Source: Segatella copri (GTDB taxonomy: Bacteria; Bacteroidota; Bacteroidia; Bacteroidales; Bacteroidaceae). Taken from it: 51,640 nt of DNA. Shown here one piece after another: positions 17,624 through 27,241 of this stretch. A program made the position numbers and the translations under genes. The notes under the pieces are model-generated. The model was not told where the DNA came from. It saw nothing but the letters and a program-made list of their open reading frames with translations, and ran no database searches. The DNA lies in assembly GCF_019127135.1 (NCBI RefSeq), contig NZ_JAHOEA010000030.1, forward strand, positions 1 to 51,640, written 5' to 3'. Every line of letters starts with the position of its first letter. The stretch's first letter is position 1.

Positions 17624-18313
17624 CTACTGATTCTCAAAGAAATGATTGAAATTTTCGAGACATAATCCGAAGCACTTCTCATGAACCTGACGTGTCATGG
17701 TAACAGGGTTCTCAGCATTCAGAATTGTACCGCTCATAGCTACACCGATGCCCAATTCTGCAAGCGGATCTATATCGTCTGGAGTCAAGCCTCCGATAGC
17801 TACCATTGGCAGAGAGATTTTATGCTCCCTCATCTGCTCAACAATCTGGTGATAACCCTCTATGCCCAACACCGGAGAGAGTTTCTCCTTGGTAGTGGTA
17901 TAGCGGAACGGACCGCAACCGATATAATCAGCCCCCTGTTCATGTAAACGGCGAATATCATCAAAAGTATTGGCTGTGCCTCCGATAATGAATTCATCAC
18001 TCAGGAACTTACGGGCCTCATCAACCGGCATATCGTTCTTGCCAAGATGTACACCATCTATCTGTAACTTCTTCACCAGTTCTACGCGGTCGTCGAGAAT
18101 AAAGGTTGCACCGGCACCCTCACAAGCCAACTTCAACTTACGGGCAATAGGCTCTACCTCTTCATCGGTAGCACCCTTCATACGAAGCTGAACCCAACTA
18201 CATCCCCCGATAAGTGCCAGATAGGCACCTTCGAGATAAGAGAAGCGCTCGTTCTGATGCGTGATAAACTGAAAGCTCGTCTGAAAATGAGCTAATGCTA
18301 AAGACTTGTTCAT
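17624..18313 (-). CDS. thiE: Thiamine-phosphate synthase
   Basis: The protein has 229 residues and is a TIM-barrel enzyme joining the HMP pyrimidine diphosphate and thiazole phosphate moieties of thiamine. Motifs follow the ThiE order: VQLRMKG, FILDDRVEL, DGVHLGKNDMP, IIGGTANTF, ADYIGCGPFRYTTTK, VAIGGLT and GVAMSGTI. It stands alone: no other thiamine gene is nearby and no TPP riboswitch was seen in its short leader. TenI-like function is an alternative, but the phosphate-binding GCGPFRYTTTK loop favours ThiE. The closest downstream terminator candidate is that of the small unit at 17341-17372. Confidence 0.88.
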   Translation of the reverse strand: MNKSLALAHFQTSFQFITHQNERFSYLEGAYLALIGGCSWVQLRMKGATDEEVEPIARKLKLACEGAGATFILDDRVELVKKLQIDGVHLGKNDMPVDEARKFLSDEFIIGGTANTFDDIRRLHEQGADYIGCGPFRYTTTKEKLSPVLGIEGYHQIVEQMREHKISLPMVAIGGLTPDDIDPLAELGIGVAMSGTILNAENPVTMTRQVHEKCFGLCLENFNHFFENQ

Positions 18314-18339
18314 ACGTTCTAAAATCTAAAATCCGCTTG

Positions 18340-18347
18340 CAAAGGTA
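18340..18347 (-). promoter_or_regulatory. thiE -7 element
   Basis: TACCTTTG on the minus strand, 27 bases before the thiE ATG. The -33 element is not clear. Confidence 0.5.
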
Positions 18348-18476
18348 CTACATTCACACGACAAAATCCTACAATTTACCTTTTTTAAACTTCGTCATTT
18401 GGAAATGGGGAAAGTCTTCCTTTTTTTTATTTTGTTTTTTTATACTTTCTTATTTTAATATATGAATACTTTTCTG

Positions 18477-18484
18477 TACCTTTG
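18477..18484 (+). promoter_or_regulatory. fhs -7 element
   Basis: TACCTTTG lies 21 bases before the ATG at 18506. It shows that the in-frame ATG at 18482 overlaps the promoter and cannot be the start. A long T-rich tract precedes it. Confidence 0.6.
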
Positions 18485-18505
18485 CACCATAAAACTATTT
18501 ATTTT

Positions 18506-20170
18506 ATGTTAACAGATATTGAAATAGCTAAATCAGTAAAATTGCGCCCTATCAATGAAGTGGCAGCAGAACTTGGAATTCACGAAGACCAAGTGGAAAA
18601 CTACGGCCGTTACATCGCTAAGATTACTACGGACAGAATTGACAGAAACAAGTTTAAGAACCATCATCTCATCCTCGTTACCGCTATCAGTCCTACCAAG
18701 GCTGGTAATGGCAAGACCACCGTATCCGTGGGTCTCGCCCTGGGTATGCAGAAGATTGGCAAGAAGGCTGTCGTTGCCTTGCGTGAACCATCTCTCGGAC
18801 CTTGCTTCGGCATGAAGGGTGGTGCTGCAGGTGGCGGTTACGCCCAGGTTTTGCCTATGGATAAGATTAATCTCCATTTCACTGGCGATTTCCATGCCAT
18901 TACAGAGGCCAACAACATGATTGCTGCCCTCCTGGACAACTATCGTTTCCAGCACGAGGCAGAGGGTTTCAAGTTGAAGAAGATTCTCTGGCGCCGTGTG
19001 ATGGACGTAAACGACCGTGGTCTCCGCCGCATCATCACCGGTATCGGCGATAAGAACGGCATCGAGACAGAGTCAGGCTTCGATATCACTCCTGCTTCTG
19101 AAATCATGGCTATCATGTGTTTTGCAACAAGCATCGATGATCTTCGTCGCCGTATAGATAACATCCTCCTGGGCATCACCGAGGATGACAAGCCATTTAC
19201 CGTAAAGGATATGGGTGTAGGTGGCAGTATCGTTGCTCTCCTTCTCGATGCTTTGAAGCCAAATTTGGTTCAGACAACAGAGGGTACACCGGCATTTGTT
19301 CATTGCGGTCCTTTTGCCAACATTGCTCATGGCTGCAATTCCGTCATGGCTACTGCTGCTGCTCTTGAGTATGGCGACTATGCCATTACAGAGGCAGGAT
19401 TCGGTGCAGATCTCGGTGCAGAGAAATTCTACAATATCAAGTGCCGCAAGACTGGTTTGCAACCAGACCTTACTGTTCTCGTCGTTACTCTCCAGGCTTT
19501 GAAGATGCATGGTGGCGTAGCTCTGGAGAACATCAAGGAGCCTAACGTAGCTGGTATGGAAGCCGGTTACTGGAACCTCGACAAGCATGTGAAGAATCTC
19601 CAGAGCTTTGGTCAAACTGTAGTCATCGCTTTCAATAAGTTTGCTACTGATACCGATGAGGAAATCGATGTATTGCGCAAGCATTGCGAAGAGATGGGTT
19701 GCGGATTCGCAGTCAACAGTGCCTTTGCCGAAGGTGGCAAGGGTGCGATGGAATTGGCAGAGCTCGTTGTGAAGACCATCGATGAGCATCCATCTGCTCC
19801 TCTCTACTTCACCTACGATGACGATGAGCCAGTGGAGAAGAAAATCGAGGATGTTGCCTTCAACCTCTATGGTGCAGGCAGCGTAACATTGAGCGATTCT
19901 GCCAAGGCGATGATTGAAGAAATCAAGAAGTTGGGTGCCGAAAAGTTCCCTATCTGTATTGCCAAGACTCAGTACAGTTTCTCTACTGATGCCAAGGCAT
20001 ACGGTCCTACAGAAGGCTTCGAGCTTCACGTTCGCGACATCACAGTGAATATGGGTGCCGAGATGATTGTAGTCATCGCTGGTCCTATCATGCGTATGCC
20101 AGGTTTGCCAAAGAGCCCACAGGCTGAGCGCATTGATGTAGTAAACGGTGAGATTACAGGTCTTTCATAA
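18506..20170 (+). CDS. fhs: Formate-tetrahydrofolate ligase
   Basis: The protein has 554 residues, close to the family norm. It makes 10-formyl-tetrahydrofolate from formate, THF and ATP. The P-loop is [11 protein letters not shown] (about residues 65-75), followed by [20 protein letters not shown] and [11 protein letters not shown], both family hallmarks. The start at 18506 is chosen because the upstream ATG (18482) lies in the promoter. It is divergent from thiE and sits near pflB, whose product formate is its substrate. A bidirectional terminator follows. Confidence 0.96.
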   Translation: MLTDIEIAKSVKLRPINEVAAELGIHEDQVENYGRYIAKITTDRIDRNKFKNHHLILVTAISPTKAGNGKTTVSVGLALGMQKIGKKAVVALREPSLGPCFGMKGGAAGGGYAQVLPMDKINLHFTGDFHAITEANNMIAALLDNYRFQHEAEGFKLKKILWRRVMDVNDRGLRRIITGIGDKNGIETESGFDITPASEIMAIMCFATSIDDLRRRIDNILLGITEDDKPFTVKDMGVGGSIVALLLDALKPNLVQTTEGTPAFVHCGPFANIAHGCNSVMATAAALEYGDYAITEAGFGADLGAEKFYNIKCRKTGLQPDLTVLVVTLQALKMHGGVALENIKEPNVAGMEAGYWNLDKHVKNLQSFGQTVVIAFNKFATDTDEEIDVLRKHCEEMGCGFAVNSAFAEGGKGAMELAELVVKTIDEHPSAPLYFTYDDDEPVEKKIEDVAFNLYGAGSVTLSDSAKAMIEEIKKLGAEKFPICIAKTQYSFSTDAKAYGPTEGFELHVRDITVNMGAEMIVVIAGPIMRMPGLPKSPQAERIDVVNGEITGLS

Positions 20171-20203
20171 GCACTACAAATTTCACAGATTCATATAAAA
20201 AAA

Positions 20204-20226
20204 GCCCAGGGCGTGATGTCCTGGGC
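20204..20226. terminator. Bidirectional terminator between fhs and queH
   Basis: GCCCAGG pairs with CCTGGGC; A-runs before and T-runs after serve both strands. The stem sequence resembles the palindrome at the left window edge. Confidence 0.85.
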
Positions 20227-20234
20227 TTTTTCAT

Positions 20235-20840
20235 TTATCTCATACTGAATTCACAACCACAATATAACTGATTATAGAATTCATTGATTCTCAAGAGTTC
20301 ACCTCGGCGATTCTGCAAACCACCCTTCCGCCAATTCATATCCCACCATTCTACATCAGGATAAGCCTCAACGGCAAGATGGCCGGCAGTATCAATCTGC
20401 TTGATATTCTTCCAGCGCGAAGATGCCAACGTGGTGGTGAGAAGGTGAAATCCATGCTCCTGCGCATACTTGGCTGCATGAGAGAGGCGGAACAGAAAGC
20501 AGACAGAACAACGGCTGCCACGTTCGGGTTCATCCTCTAAGCCCTTGATAACAGAAAGCCACTCCTGATGATCATACTCATCCTCTACATAGGGTACATT
20601 CTGGGCTTCCAGAAATCGTTTCAGTTCATGTTTACGCACATCATACTCCTGCTGAGGATAGATATTACTGTTACTGAAATATACTGTAGGCTTCATGCCA
20701 TTACGAAGCATACATTCTACAATGGCCGACGAACAAGGTGCACAACAGGCGTGCAACAAGACAGCCTGACCTTCAGCCTTGCTTCCATCCGGGAGAGTAA
20801 GTTTTACGTATTTATATTGTTCTTCTACAGGAATCTTCAT
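20235..20840 (-). CDS. queH: Epoxyqueuosine reductase QueH
   Basis: The protein has 201 residues from the ATG at 20840; a TTG three codons upstream is less likely. It reduces epoxyqueuosine to queuosine in tRNA and belongs to the QueH (DUF208) family, not QueG. Family marks are LLHACCAPCS, FSNSNIYP, RCSVCF (Cys pair) and the C-terminal YCGCEFS, the conserved Cys set expected to bind the iron-sulfur and metal centres. Its promoter lies about 140 bases upstream, leaving an unusually long leader. Confidence 0.92.
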   Translation of the reverse strand: MKIPVEEQYKYVKLTLPDGSKAEGQAVLLHACCAPCSSAIVECMLRNGMKPTVYFSNSNIYPQQEYDVRKHELKRFLEAQNVPYVEDEYDHQEWLSVIKGLEDEPERGSRCSVCFLFRLSHAAKYAQEHGFHLLTTTLASSRWKNIKQIDTAGHLAVEAYPDVEWWDMNWRKGGLQNRRGELLRINEFYNQLYCGCEFSMR

Positions 20841-20979
20841 TATTATCAATATTAAATGTAAAATTTAAAATGTGAACAGCTACTTCTGTTACGAAGTATT
20901 TTCGCCTTGCTTCAAAAAAACAAATGGAGTACAATCTCACGACACCCCCCATTTGCCCAAATATATGCGAAAACTAGTG

Positions 20980-21009
20980 CAAAGTTACAACATTAATTCG
21001 AACCACCAA
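20980..21009 (-). promoter_or_regulatory. queH promoter
   Basis: The minus strand has TTG (21007-21009), exactly 19 bases, then TAACTTTG (20980-20987). The predicted leader to the ATG is about 130 bases; I did not recognise a known riboswitch in it. The remainder of 20841-21102 holds nothing else I can support. Confidence 0.7.
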
Positions 21010-21102
21010 ATTTTTAACTCATTATTTTCTTCACAATGGTTCAAACAGCTAATATTTAACTATGTTTTAACACTTTAGCACCAGTTATGTCATCTACTTG
21101 CC

Positions 21103-22236
21103 TCATAAATCACGCTTTAACGTGACAACGGTCAGTTCGGGCCATGCGCCTAGGCGGAAAGGAAAAGACCCACCAATACCCGATGATACATAGAGCATCT
21201 GCTCACCAATGCGGTAAGCTCCACCCCACTCTTTGAAAGCCAGACGGGCAGGCGTCCATTTACCTATTTTCAATTGTCCGGCATGCGTATGTCCCGCCAG
21301 CGTAAGTTGTATCTTCTTACCAACTACTTCTCTGCGCCAATGATGAGGATCATGACTCAAGAGGATTTTAAACATATCTGGATCCACCCCCTTCATCGCT
21401 TTCTTCAGATTACTGCGATTGGTGAAAGGAGGCTGACCGGGATTCTCTACGCCTATTACAGCAATAGATGCCATACCATGACTCACCACATGATGTTCGT
21501 TCATCAGCTGATGCCACCCCAAACTTTCCTGATAACCATATAGCATACGTCGGTTTCTCTTCAAAGCGCCTATAGAATGATTGTTGCCATATTCACAATA
21601 ATCATGATTGCCCCAGATAGAATAGATACCATCTTGGGCATGAAGCTGCCCCAACGTCTTCAGATAAGGCTCCACTTCGCTGGCTTGGTTATTGACCAGA
21701 TCGCCCGTGAAGAGAATCATATCGGGTTCTTCATTGTTGGCCGCATCCACCACCTTCTGCACGAAATCATTGCCGGGAGGAAACGAGCCGAGATGAAAGT
21801 CGGTAATCTGCACCAGCCGGTAACCATCAAAATAAGGTGGCAAGTCGGGCGAGGTAAAGGTAATATGTTTCAGTTCCAACCGCTTCCAACCCTCTATAAA
21901 GCCGAAGGCAAACCAACCCATTACACCCAAAGCAGGAATCAGAGCAAAGAACCAAGGAAGAAATGCATCGAACAGGATGAAGACAACCTTAGGGAATGCC
22001 GAGAAAAGTATCGTGGTAAAGAGTACACGGACTGACAACTTATGGAAGAACCCCATCTGCAACCCCACTTCGGCAAGAACAAGTAACAACGAGGGAACCC
22101 ACCATAAGATGGCTAGCAGCAAAGGCCACTCACTCACCCCAATGTGCCAAAGCCAGAAGTCGGGCAGGAATGCCAGAACCGACATGACTACTATATAGAA
22201 TATGGATCTTAATACCTTCTTTATTATCTTCTTCAT
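21103..22236 (-). CDS. Membrane-anchored calcineurin-like metallophosphoesterase
   Basis: The protein has 377 residues. Four hydrophobic segments occupy about residues 8-130; the catalytic domain follows with the five metallophosphoesterase motifs in order: QITDFHLGS, FTGDLVNN, WGNHDYCE, LSHDPHHW and AGHTHAGQ. The layout matches the YkuE/YaeI-like group, some of which act on lipid-linked pyrophosphates, but the substrate here is not readable. It is divergent from the serine hydrolase gene, with both promoters in the 130-base gap. Confidence 0.85.
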   Translation of the reverse strand: MKKIIKKVLRSIFYIVVMSVLAFLPDFWLWHIGVSEWPLLLAILWWVPSLLLVLAEVGLQMGFFHKLSVRVLFTTILFSAFPKVVFILFDAFLPWFFALIPALGVMGWFAFGFIEGWKRLELKHITFTSPDLPPYFDGYRLVQITDFHLGSFPPGNDFVQKVVDAANNEEPDMILFTGDLVNNQASEVEPYLKTLGQLHAQDGIYSIWGNHDYCEYGNNHSIGALKRNRRMLYGYQESLGWHQLMNEHHVVSHGMASIAVIGVENPGQPPFTNRSNLKKAMKGVDPDMFKILLSHDPHHWRREVVGKKIQLTLAGHTHAGQLKIGKWTPARLAFKEWGGAYRIGEQMLYVSSGIGGSFPFRLGAWPELTVVTLKRDL

Positions 22237-22259
22237 TGTTTTTCTTTATAAACTGGGTA

Positions 22260-22289
22260 CAAAGGTACGATAATTCAGAGACAATACAA
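22260..22289 (-). promoter_or_regulatory. Metallophosphoesterase promoter
   Basis: On the minus strand TTG (22287-22289), 19 bases, then TACCTTTG (22260-22267); 23 bases before the ATG. Confidence 0.75.
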
Positions 22290-22316
22290 AATAAATTTAA
22301 ATATATTTTCAATGTT

Positions 22317-22346
22317 TTGTTTTTTGAGAAGATTGCAGTATCTTTG
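22317..22346 (+). promoter_or_regulatory. Serine hydrolase promoter
   Basis: TTG (22317-22319), 19 bases, then TATCTTTG (22339-22346); 20 bases before the ATG at 22367. Confidence 0.75.
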
Positions 22347-22366
22347 CACATGAAAAATTAAATAAA

Positions 22367-23680
22367 ATGGCAAGAAGACTAAGAAAAAAACGCATAGCAA
22401 TCATATTGCTTACCTTTACGGCAATCGTAGGATGGACTACACACAGCTGTGTATCTCGCTGTACATCAGCATCAGACAAGAACAAGGCGGCAGATTCGCT
22501 CCCTAAGGCTCACATCAACGATTCCATCTCAAATGCCCTGACAGAGGGGAAGGAATATCATGAGATGGACTCGGTAATAGAAAGGTATCTCAAGAGATGG
22601 GAAATCAATGGAGCCCAACTCGTCATCACCCGCAACGACTCGCTACTCTATGCCCGCGGATTCGGAATGGCTGATAAGGAGCGAGGCATCAGAATGGAGC
22701 CTAACATGCTGATGCGCTTCGCCTCGGTATCGAAACTGATTACAGCCGTAGGTATCATGAAGTTGCAGGAGATGAAGAAACTCAAACTGAACGAGAAGGT
22801 GTTTGGCGAAAAGGGAATCCTGCGCGATACCGTTTACAACAACAGTATCAAGGACCAGCGATATTACGACATCACCGTAGAACAGCTGCTGCGCCATCAG
22901 GCTGGTTTCAACAATTATGCCGGCGACCCGGTATCTTCCACCCGCTACATCATGATGCAGAACCATCTCAAAACGCCACCTGATCACCCTACTCTGCTCA
23001 AGATTCTCTTGAAGCGCCACTTGGGTTATACTCCTGGCGAAGGCAAATGCTACAGCAATCTGGGCTACATGATTCTCTCCATGATTATCGAGAAGAAGAG
23101 CGGAATGAAATATGAAAACTTCATGCAGAAGTATGTGCTCAACCCAGCCGGATGCTACGACATGCACATTGCCGGCACTTACTTAAAGGACCGCCGACCT
23201 AACGAGACGAAGTACTACATGCACCAGGGCAGCATTCCTGTGTATGAATACAACAACAGTGGACGACTGGTAGAGAAATGCTATGGAGATACCGACCTTC
23301 CACGTCTCTCGGGTGCAGGTGCTTGGTGTGGTTCGGCTGCAGAGTTGAGCCGCTTTATTGCCAGCATCGATGGTTTGCCACATGTCAAGGATATCCTGAG
23401 CAAAAAGAGCATCCAGTTTATGACAACCGATCAGCCCGACCATCAGTATTCCATCGGCTGGAACTATACACCTAAGCGCAACAAGCCATGGATTCGTACA
23501 GGTTCGCTGGCAGGCACATCTGCTATCATTCTGAAATATCCGGATAACCAATGCTGGATTCTCATCACGAACACATCCACCTGGAAGGGACATGGTTTCT
23601 CTAACGATACAATGGCTTTCTTCGAGAAACTGAGAAAGAAATATATGGCAAACATGCCAAAGAAAGACTTGTTCTTATAA
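22367..23680 (+). CDS. Serine hydrolase, class C beta-lactamase family
   Basis: The protein has 437 residues. A basic N-terminus and hydrophobic stretch (residues about 8-24) end at THSC, so it may be exported and lipid-anchored, although His before the Ser-Cys is unusual for a lipobox. The catalytic SVSK motif (SxxK) lies near residue 120, the YSNLGY (YxN) motif near 229, and the third motif appears as RTGSLAG in place of KTG. This is the penicillin-binding-protein/class C beta-lactamase fold; such orphan members are usually peptidases or esterases. The substrate is unknown. A strong terminator follows. Confidence 0.85.
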   Translation: MARRLRKKRIAIILLTFTAIVGWTTHSCVSRCTSASDKNKAADSLPKAHINDSISNALTEGKEYHEMDSVIERYLKRWEINGAQLVITRNDSLLYARGFGMADKERGIRMEPNMLMRFASVSKLITAVGIMKLQEMKKLKLNEKVFGEKGILRDTVYNNSIKDQRYYDITVEQLLRHQAGFNNYAGDPVSSTRYIMMQNHLKTPPDHPTLLKILLKRHLGYTPGEGKCYSNLGYMILSMIIEKKSGMKYENFMQKYVLNPAGCYDMHIAGTYLKDRRPNETKYYMHQGSIPVYEYNNSGRLVEKCYGDTDLPRLSGAGAWCGSAAELSRFIASIDGLPHVKDILSKKSIQFMTTDQPDHQYSIGWNYTPKRNKPWIRTGSLAGTSAIILKYPDNQCWILITNTSTWKGHGFSNDTMAFFEKLRKKYMANMPKKDLFL

Positions 23681-23686
23681 AACCAA

Positions 23687-23724
23687 AAAGAGGGTGAATC
23701 ATAAGTTAATGATTCACCCTCTTT
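23687..23724. terminator. Bidirectional terminator
   Basis: A 16-bp stem (AAAGAGGGTGAATCAT with its complement, loop AAGTTA) lies between convergent genes, with T-runs on the plus strand and A-rich sequence serving the minus strand. Confidence 0.9.
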
Positions 23725-23762
23725 TTATATTAATGCTTTGTTAATCCCGATTCATATATACC

Positions 23763-26700
23763 TTAGAATGTATACTTCAAACCAACCTGGCCACGCCAGC
23801 GGCTGTAGTATGAGCTAGGATACTTGAGAGGCATATCTGATGGGTTAGCGAACTGGAATACACCATCACCCTTGTACGTGATCGGAGAAATAAACTCGCT
23901 GTTATAACCACTACTGAAGGTACGCCCCCAATCCTTGTTCAGGAGGTTAGCCACGTTCATGATATCCAAAGTAAGTTCCAAAGCATGTACATACTTACCT
24001 GTACGGATGCCAAACTTCTGACCGAAGTGGAAATCGAAATGACTCTCGAACGGCAAGTTAGCACCATAACGCTCGAAGTACTCACCACGATGATCCTTCA
24101 CATAACGAGTAGTAGCAAGCCACTGCTTCAAATTAGCACGCTGCTGCTCAGCAGTATAAGCATCAGTACCCAAGAACTGCATTTGGTCTACCTGCGCATC
24201 TGTAGGAATGAAAATCAAGTCATTACTTGTACCATTATCTCCGTTGATATCTCCACTATAAACGAGAGAGTAAGGAGAACCGCTCTGACCCTGGTAGATA
24301 AGACCTACTGTAGTGGTAAACAACTTGTTGGTTCCCCAGTTGAAGTGATAGAAAGCAGAAGCCTTCACTGTATGAGGCACATTATAACCACTATTAGCCA
24401 ACTCTGGGTTGTTTGAGAAGCGATAAGTATGAGTATTACGCCAGTTGCTCTGAGCAACAGATGAGGTCATACTGCTTACAGACTCTGAGTGAGTGAATGT
24501 ATAAGATGCATTCAGATCAAGACCGAACGCAAAGTGCTTAGCTGCAGACAAAGACAGGCTGTAGCTGTAGCCCTTGCTGGTATTATACATTGCATAAATG
24601 TTGGTAAACGACTTAGCATCTGCCACCTTTGTATAAAGAGGACGGTTATCCCAGTTCATGTAAGAGGTCTGAGACAAGGTCTTACCAGACTCCTCATAAG
24701 CCAAGTTCTTGTAATAAACATCATTCAGACTCTTGCTGAAGATACCCTCAGCAGTCCATTCGATACCCAGGAGATTGAAATCGAAACCAAGGTTAACACG
24801 CATAGTCTGAGTGAACTTGAAATCCTTGTCAAACACATTAATCAGCTGGCTACCGGTAGCCTTCAGATTATTTGCATTCTGTATCTGCTTGTTAGGATCC
24901 AGCAGAAGCTGCACAGCTGAATTCTTAGATGCAGAATAAGAAGAAGTCTGTACTCCAGTATTCGTAAAGTTATTGCTCAACCAAACGAAAGGAATACGAC
25001 CAGTGAATACACCGATACCTCCACGAAGGATATATTTGCGGTTCTTCTCAATATCCCAACGGAAACCTACACGAGGGCTCCACATTGGTGTACTGGCAAG
25101 TTTCTGATTTGTCTTGAAACCATATCCCTTACCTGCTGCCCACTCATTGAACTTTGCATTCTCGGCAGGAGTATCAAAGAACAGAGGCATATCCATACGG
25201 AGACCATAGGTAAGCTGGAAACTGTCTGTTACATCCCACTTGTCCTGTACATAAAAGCCCAGCTGAGCTGCGCTAAACTCTGGTGCCCAACGAGGATTAC
25301 CTGTCACCTCAACATTAGCCTGTGTGAAGTAGAAGTTCTTGATATACTTACCATCACCTCCCAAGCCATCAGCTCCACAACCATTGTAATAATTCAGGAA
25401 ATCGTCTGGAGTATCAAAATAATAGCATCCATAGAGATTCTGAAGGAAGAGGTTAGAGAACTTGTAAAGCTCGTTATGTGTACCGAATGTCAGTGTATGA
25501 TTACCCTTGTACCATGTAAAGTTATCTTCGAGGGTATAGATATCCTGATTCAATCCATTAGCCATAGAAGAATATTCATTACCAATATTCACGGTACCAT
25601 TTCCTACCTTATAGATAGTGATAGATGGCGCTGGCTGACCAGAAGTACGCTCATCACGAACACGAACGTAAGATACACGTGCCTCATTGCTCAGGTTTGG
25701 AGAGATACGGCTCTGTAACTCAGCTGAGAAAGAATGAGTCTTAGATGTGAAATCATACAAGTGGTCGGTAGTATTCAATGTAGCAATACCACCCAGACCA
25801 AGCGTCTGCTTAGCATCAACATAACTCCAACGTACAGAGAACTTGTTGAACTCGTTGATATTCCAATCCAACTTCAAACCAGCTTTCTGGCTCTTCACGT
25901 TCTTATCCTTATCTGCCCATGAAGTAGCATAATCATAACCCTGACGGTTAGCCAAGTCGTAAATCTTAGACATCAGGTCTTTAGCCAGATCTGGATTAAA
26001 CTTAACATCTGGAGAATCGATGGTATACTGAGTTGGGTACGACTTTTCTGAATTCTCATAGTTTGCGAAGAAGAAGAGTTTGTTCTTGATGATTGGACCA
26101 CCGAGCGTAAATCCGAACAAAGTTTCCTTCTCATCATCATAAGGCTGAGCATAGGTTCCGTCCATGTTCTTATAATGACGACCTACCAAATCCTGGTTGT
26201 TACCATAGAAATAGCCACTTCCATGGAATTCATTGGTACCGCTCTTGGTTACCGCGTTGATGGCACCACCGGTAAAACCACCCTGGCGAACATCGAAAGG
26301 AGCGATATTTACCTGAATCTGGTCAATAGTCTCCATAGAAACAGGCTGAGATCCTGCCTGACCACCATTACTGCCATTAGCAGTAAGACCGAACACGTCG
26401 TTATTCATCACACCATCAATCTGGAATGAATTATAACGGTTGTTCATACCGGCAAATGACATAGAACCAGACTGTCCGTTTGTAGTAAGCTGTGGATTCA
26501 GGCGAGCCACATCCGCAATACTGTGCGAGATAGAAGGCATATCAGCTATCTGCTGAGCATTGATACTCATGGCCGCACCGGTCTTCGTACCATTCAGACC
26601 AGCCTTACCCGAAACAACAACCTCCTGAAGCTGCTTGGCATCTTCCTGAAGAGAGCAAGAGAGATTTTGGCTTTCACCCAAGTTCAGACTGACATTGTTG

Positions 26701-26969
26701 AAAACCTTGTCCTTATATCCGATATAAGAGATACTTACCTTGTAAGGACCACCTGGACGCATACCCTGAATAGTATAGCGACCATCTACATTTGTTACAG
26801 CACGATACACTGTACCAGATGGCTGGTGTGTAGCAGTAACTGTAGCCCCAATAACGGTTTCGCCATTGGAAGAAATCTTACCACTAATGCCCGAAGTGGT
26901 AATCTGAGCCATTGCTGAAGTCACCACGAAGGCGAGCAAAGCTAGAAGTAGTTGCAATCTTTTCTGCAT
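23763..26969 (-). CDS. Oar-like TonB-dependent outer-membrane receptor
   Basis: The protein has 1068 residues with a signal peptide ending at SAMAQ. A carboxypeptidase-like beta-sandwich follows (about 22-110; ATVTATHQPSGTVYRAV, DGRYTIQGMRPGGPYKV), then a TonB plug (about 120-240) and a 22-strand-type barrel ending in an aromatic residue (GLKYTF). The MRPGGPY motif is typical of Oar-like receptors rather than SusC; no SusD partner is present. The start at 26969 is chosen because the longer open frame reaches upstream of the promoter at 27055-27084. It is a tandem paralogue of the next gene. The ligand is unknown. Confidence 0.9.
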   Translation of the reverse strand: MQKRLQLLLALLAFVVTSAMAQITTSGISGKISSNGETVIGATVTATHQPSGTVYRAVTNVDGRYTIQGMRPGGPYKVSISYIGYKDKVFNNVSLNLGESQNLSCSLQEDAKQLQEVVVSGKAGLNGTKTGAAMSINAQQIADMPSISHSIADVARLNPQLTTNGQSGSMSFAGMNNRYNSFQIDGVMNNDVFGLTANGSNGGQAGSQPVSMETIDQIQVNIAPFDVRQGGFTGGAINAVTKSGTNEFHGSGYFYGNNQDLVGRHYKNMDGTYAQPYDDEKETLFGFTLGGPIIKNKLFFFANYENSEKSYPTQYTIDSPDVKFNPDLAKDLMSKIYDLANRQGYDYATSWADKDKNVKSQKAGLKLDWNINEFNKFSVRWSYVDAKQTLGLGGIATLNTTDHLYDFTSKTHSFSAELQSRISPNLSNEARVSYVRVRDERTSGQPAPSITIYKVGNGTVNIGNEYSSMANGLNQDIYTLEDNFTWYKGNHTLTFGTHNELYKFSNLFLQNLYGCYYFDTPDDFLNYYNGCGADGLGGDGKYIKNFYFTQANVEVTGNPRWAPEFSAAQLGFYVQDKWDVTDSFQLTYGLRMDMPLFFDTPAENAKFNEWAAGKGYGFKTNQKLASTPMWSPRVGFRWDIEKNRKYILRGGIGVFTGRIPFVWLSNNFTNTGVQTSSYSASKNSAVQLLLDPNKQIQNANNLKATGSQLINVFDKDFKFTQTMRVNLGFDFNLLGIEWTAEGIFSKSLNDVYYKNLAYEESGKTLSQTSYMNWDNRPLYTKVADAKSFTNIYAMYNTSKGYSYSLSLSAAKHFAFGLDLNASYTFTHSESVSSMTSSVAQSNWRNTHTYRFSNNPELANSGYNVPHTVKASAFYHFNWGTNKLFTTTVGLIYQGQSGSPYSLVYSGDINGDNGTSNDLIFIPTDAQVDQMQFLGTDAYTAEQQRANLKQWLATTRYVKDHRGEYFERYGANLPFESHFDFHFGQKFGIRTGKYVHALELTLDIMNVANLLNKDWGRTFSSGYNSEFISPITYKGDGVFQFANPSDMPLKYPSSYYSRWRGQVGLKYTF

Positions 26970-27054
26970 GTTGTTTAGATTCTTTTGTGAATAAATAAAG
27001 AGAGAACCGCGCACCTCGTACCGTGTGCATTCACTCTTATAAACAAATATGTTG

Positions 27055-27084
27055 CAAATATAAACATTATTTTTGAAACAACAA
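27055..27084 (-). promoter_or_regulatory. Promoter of the first TonB receptor
   Basis: On the minus strand TTG (27082-27084), 19 bases, then TATATTTG (27055-27062). The leader to 26969 is about 80 bases and contains an imperfect dyad (GCACACGG...). Confidence 0.7.
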
Positions 27085-27143
27085 GCAAAAAACAGAGAAA
27101 AATGATAGAATATACCAAAAAGATGCAAATAAACGAAAAAAAA

Positions 27144-27175
27144 GATGCACTTCCCTCGAAAAAGAGAAGTGCATC
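27144..27175 (-). terminator. Terminator of the second TonB receptor
   Basis: A 10-bp stem GATGCACTTC with its complement, followed on the minus strand by eight T. It separates the two receptors into independent transcripts. Confidence 0.9.
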
Positions 27176-27241
27176 GGAATGATATTATACTAATGTATAG
27201 TACGATAATCTACACAGATTCTGATTTCCAAAACTCACCCA

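Noticed and set aside
18314..18339. TPP riboswitch before thiE
   Set aside because: The leader is too short and no THI-box pattern is visible.
18482..18505. Longer start of fhs
   Set aside because: The upstream ATG overlaps the TACCTTTG promoter element.
26970..27128. 53-residue N-terminal extension of the first TonB receptor
   Set aside because: It reads through the promoter, and the signal peptide starts at 26969.
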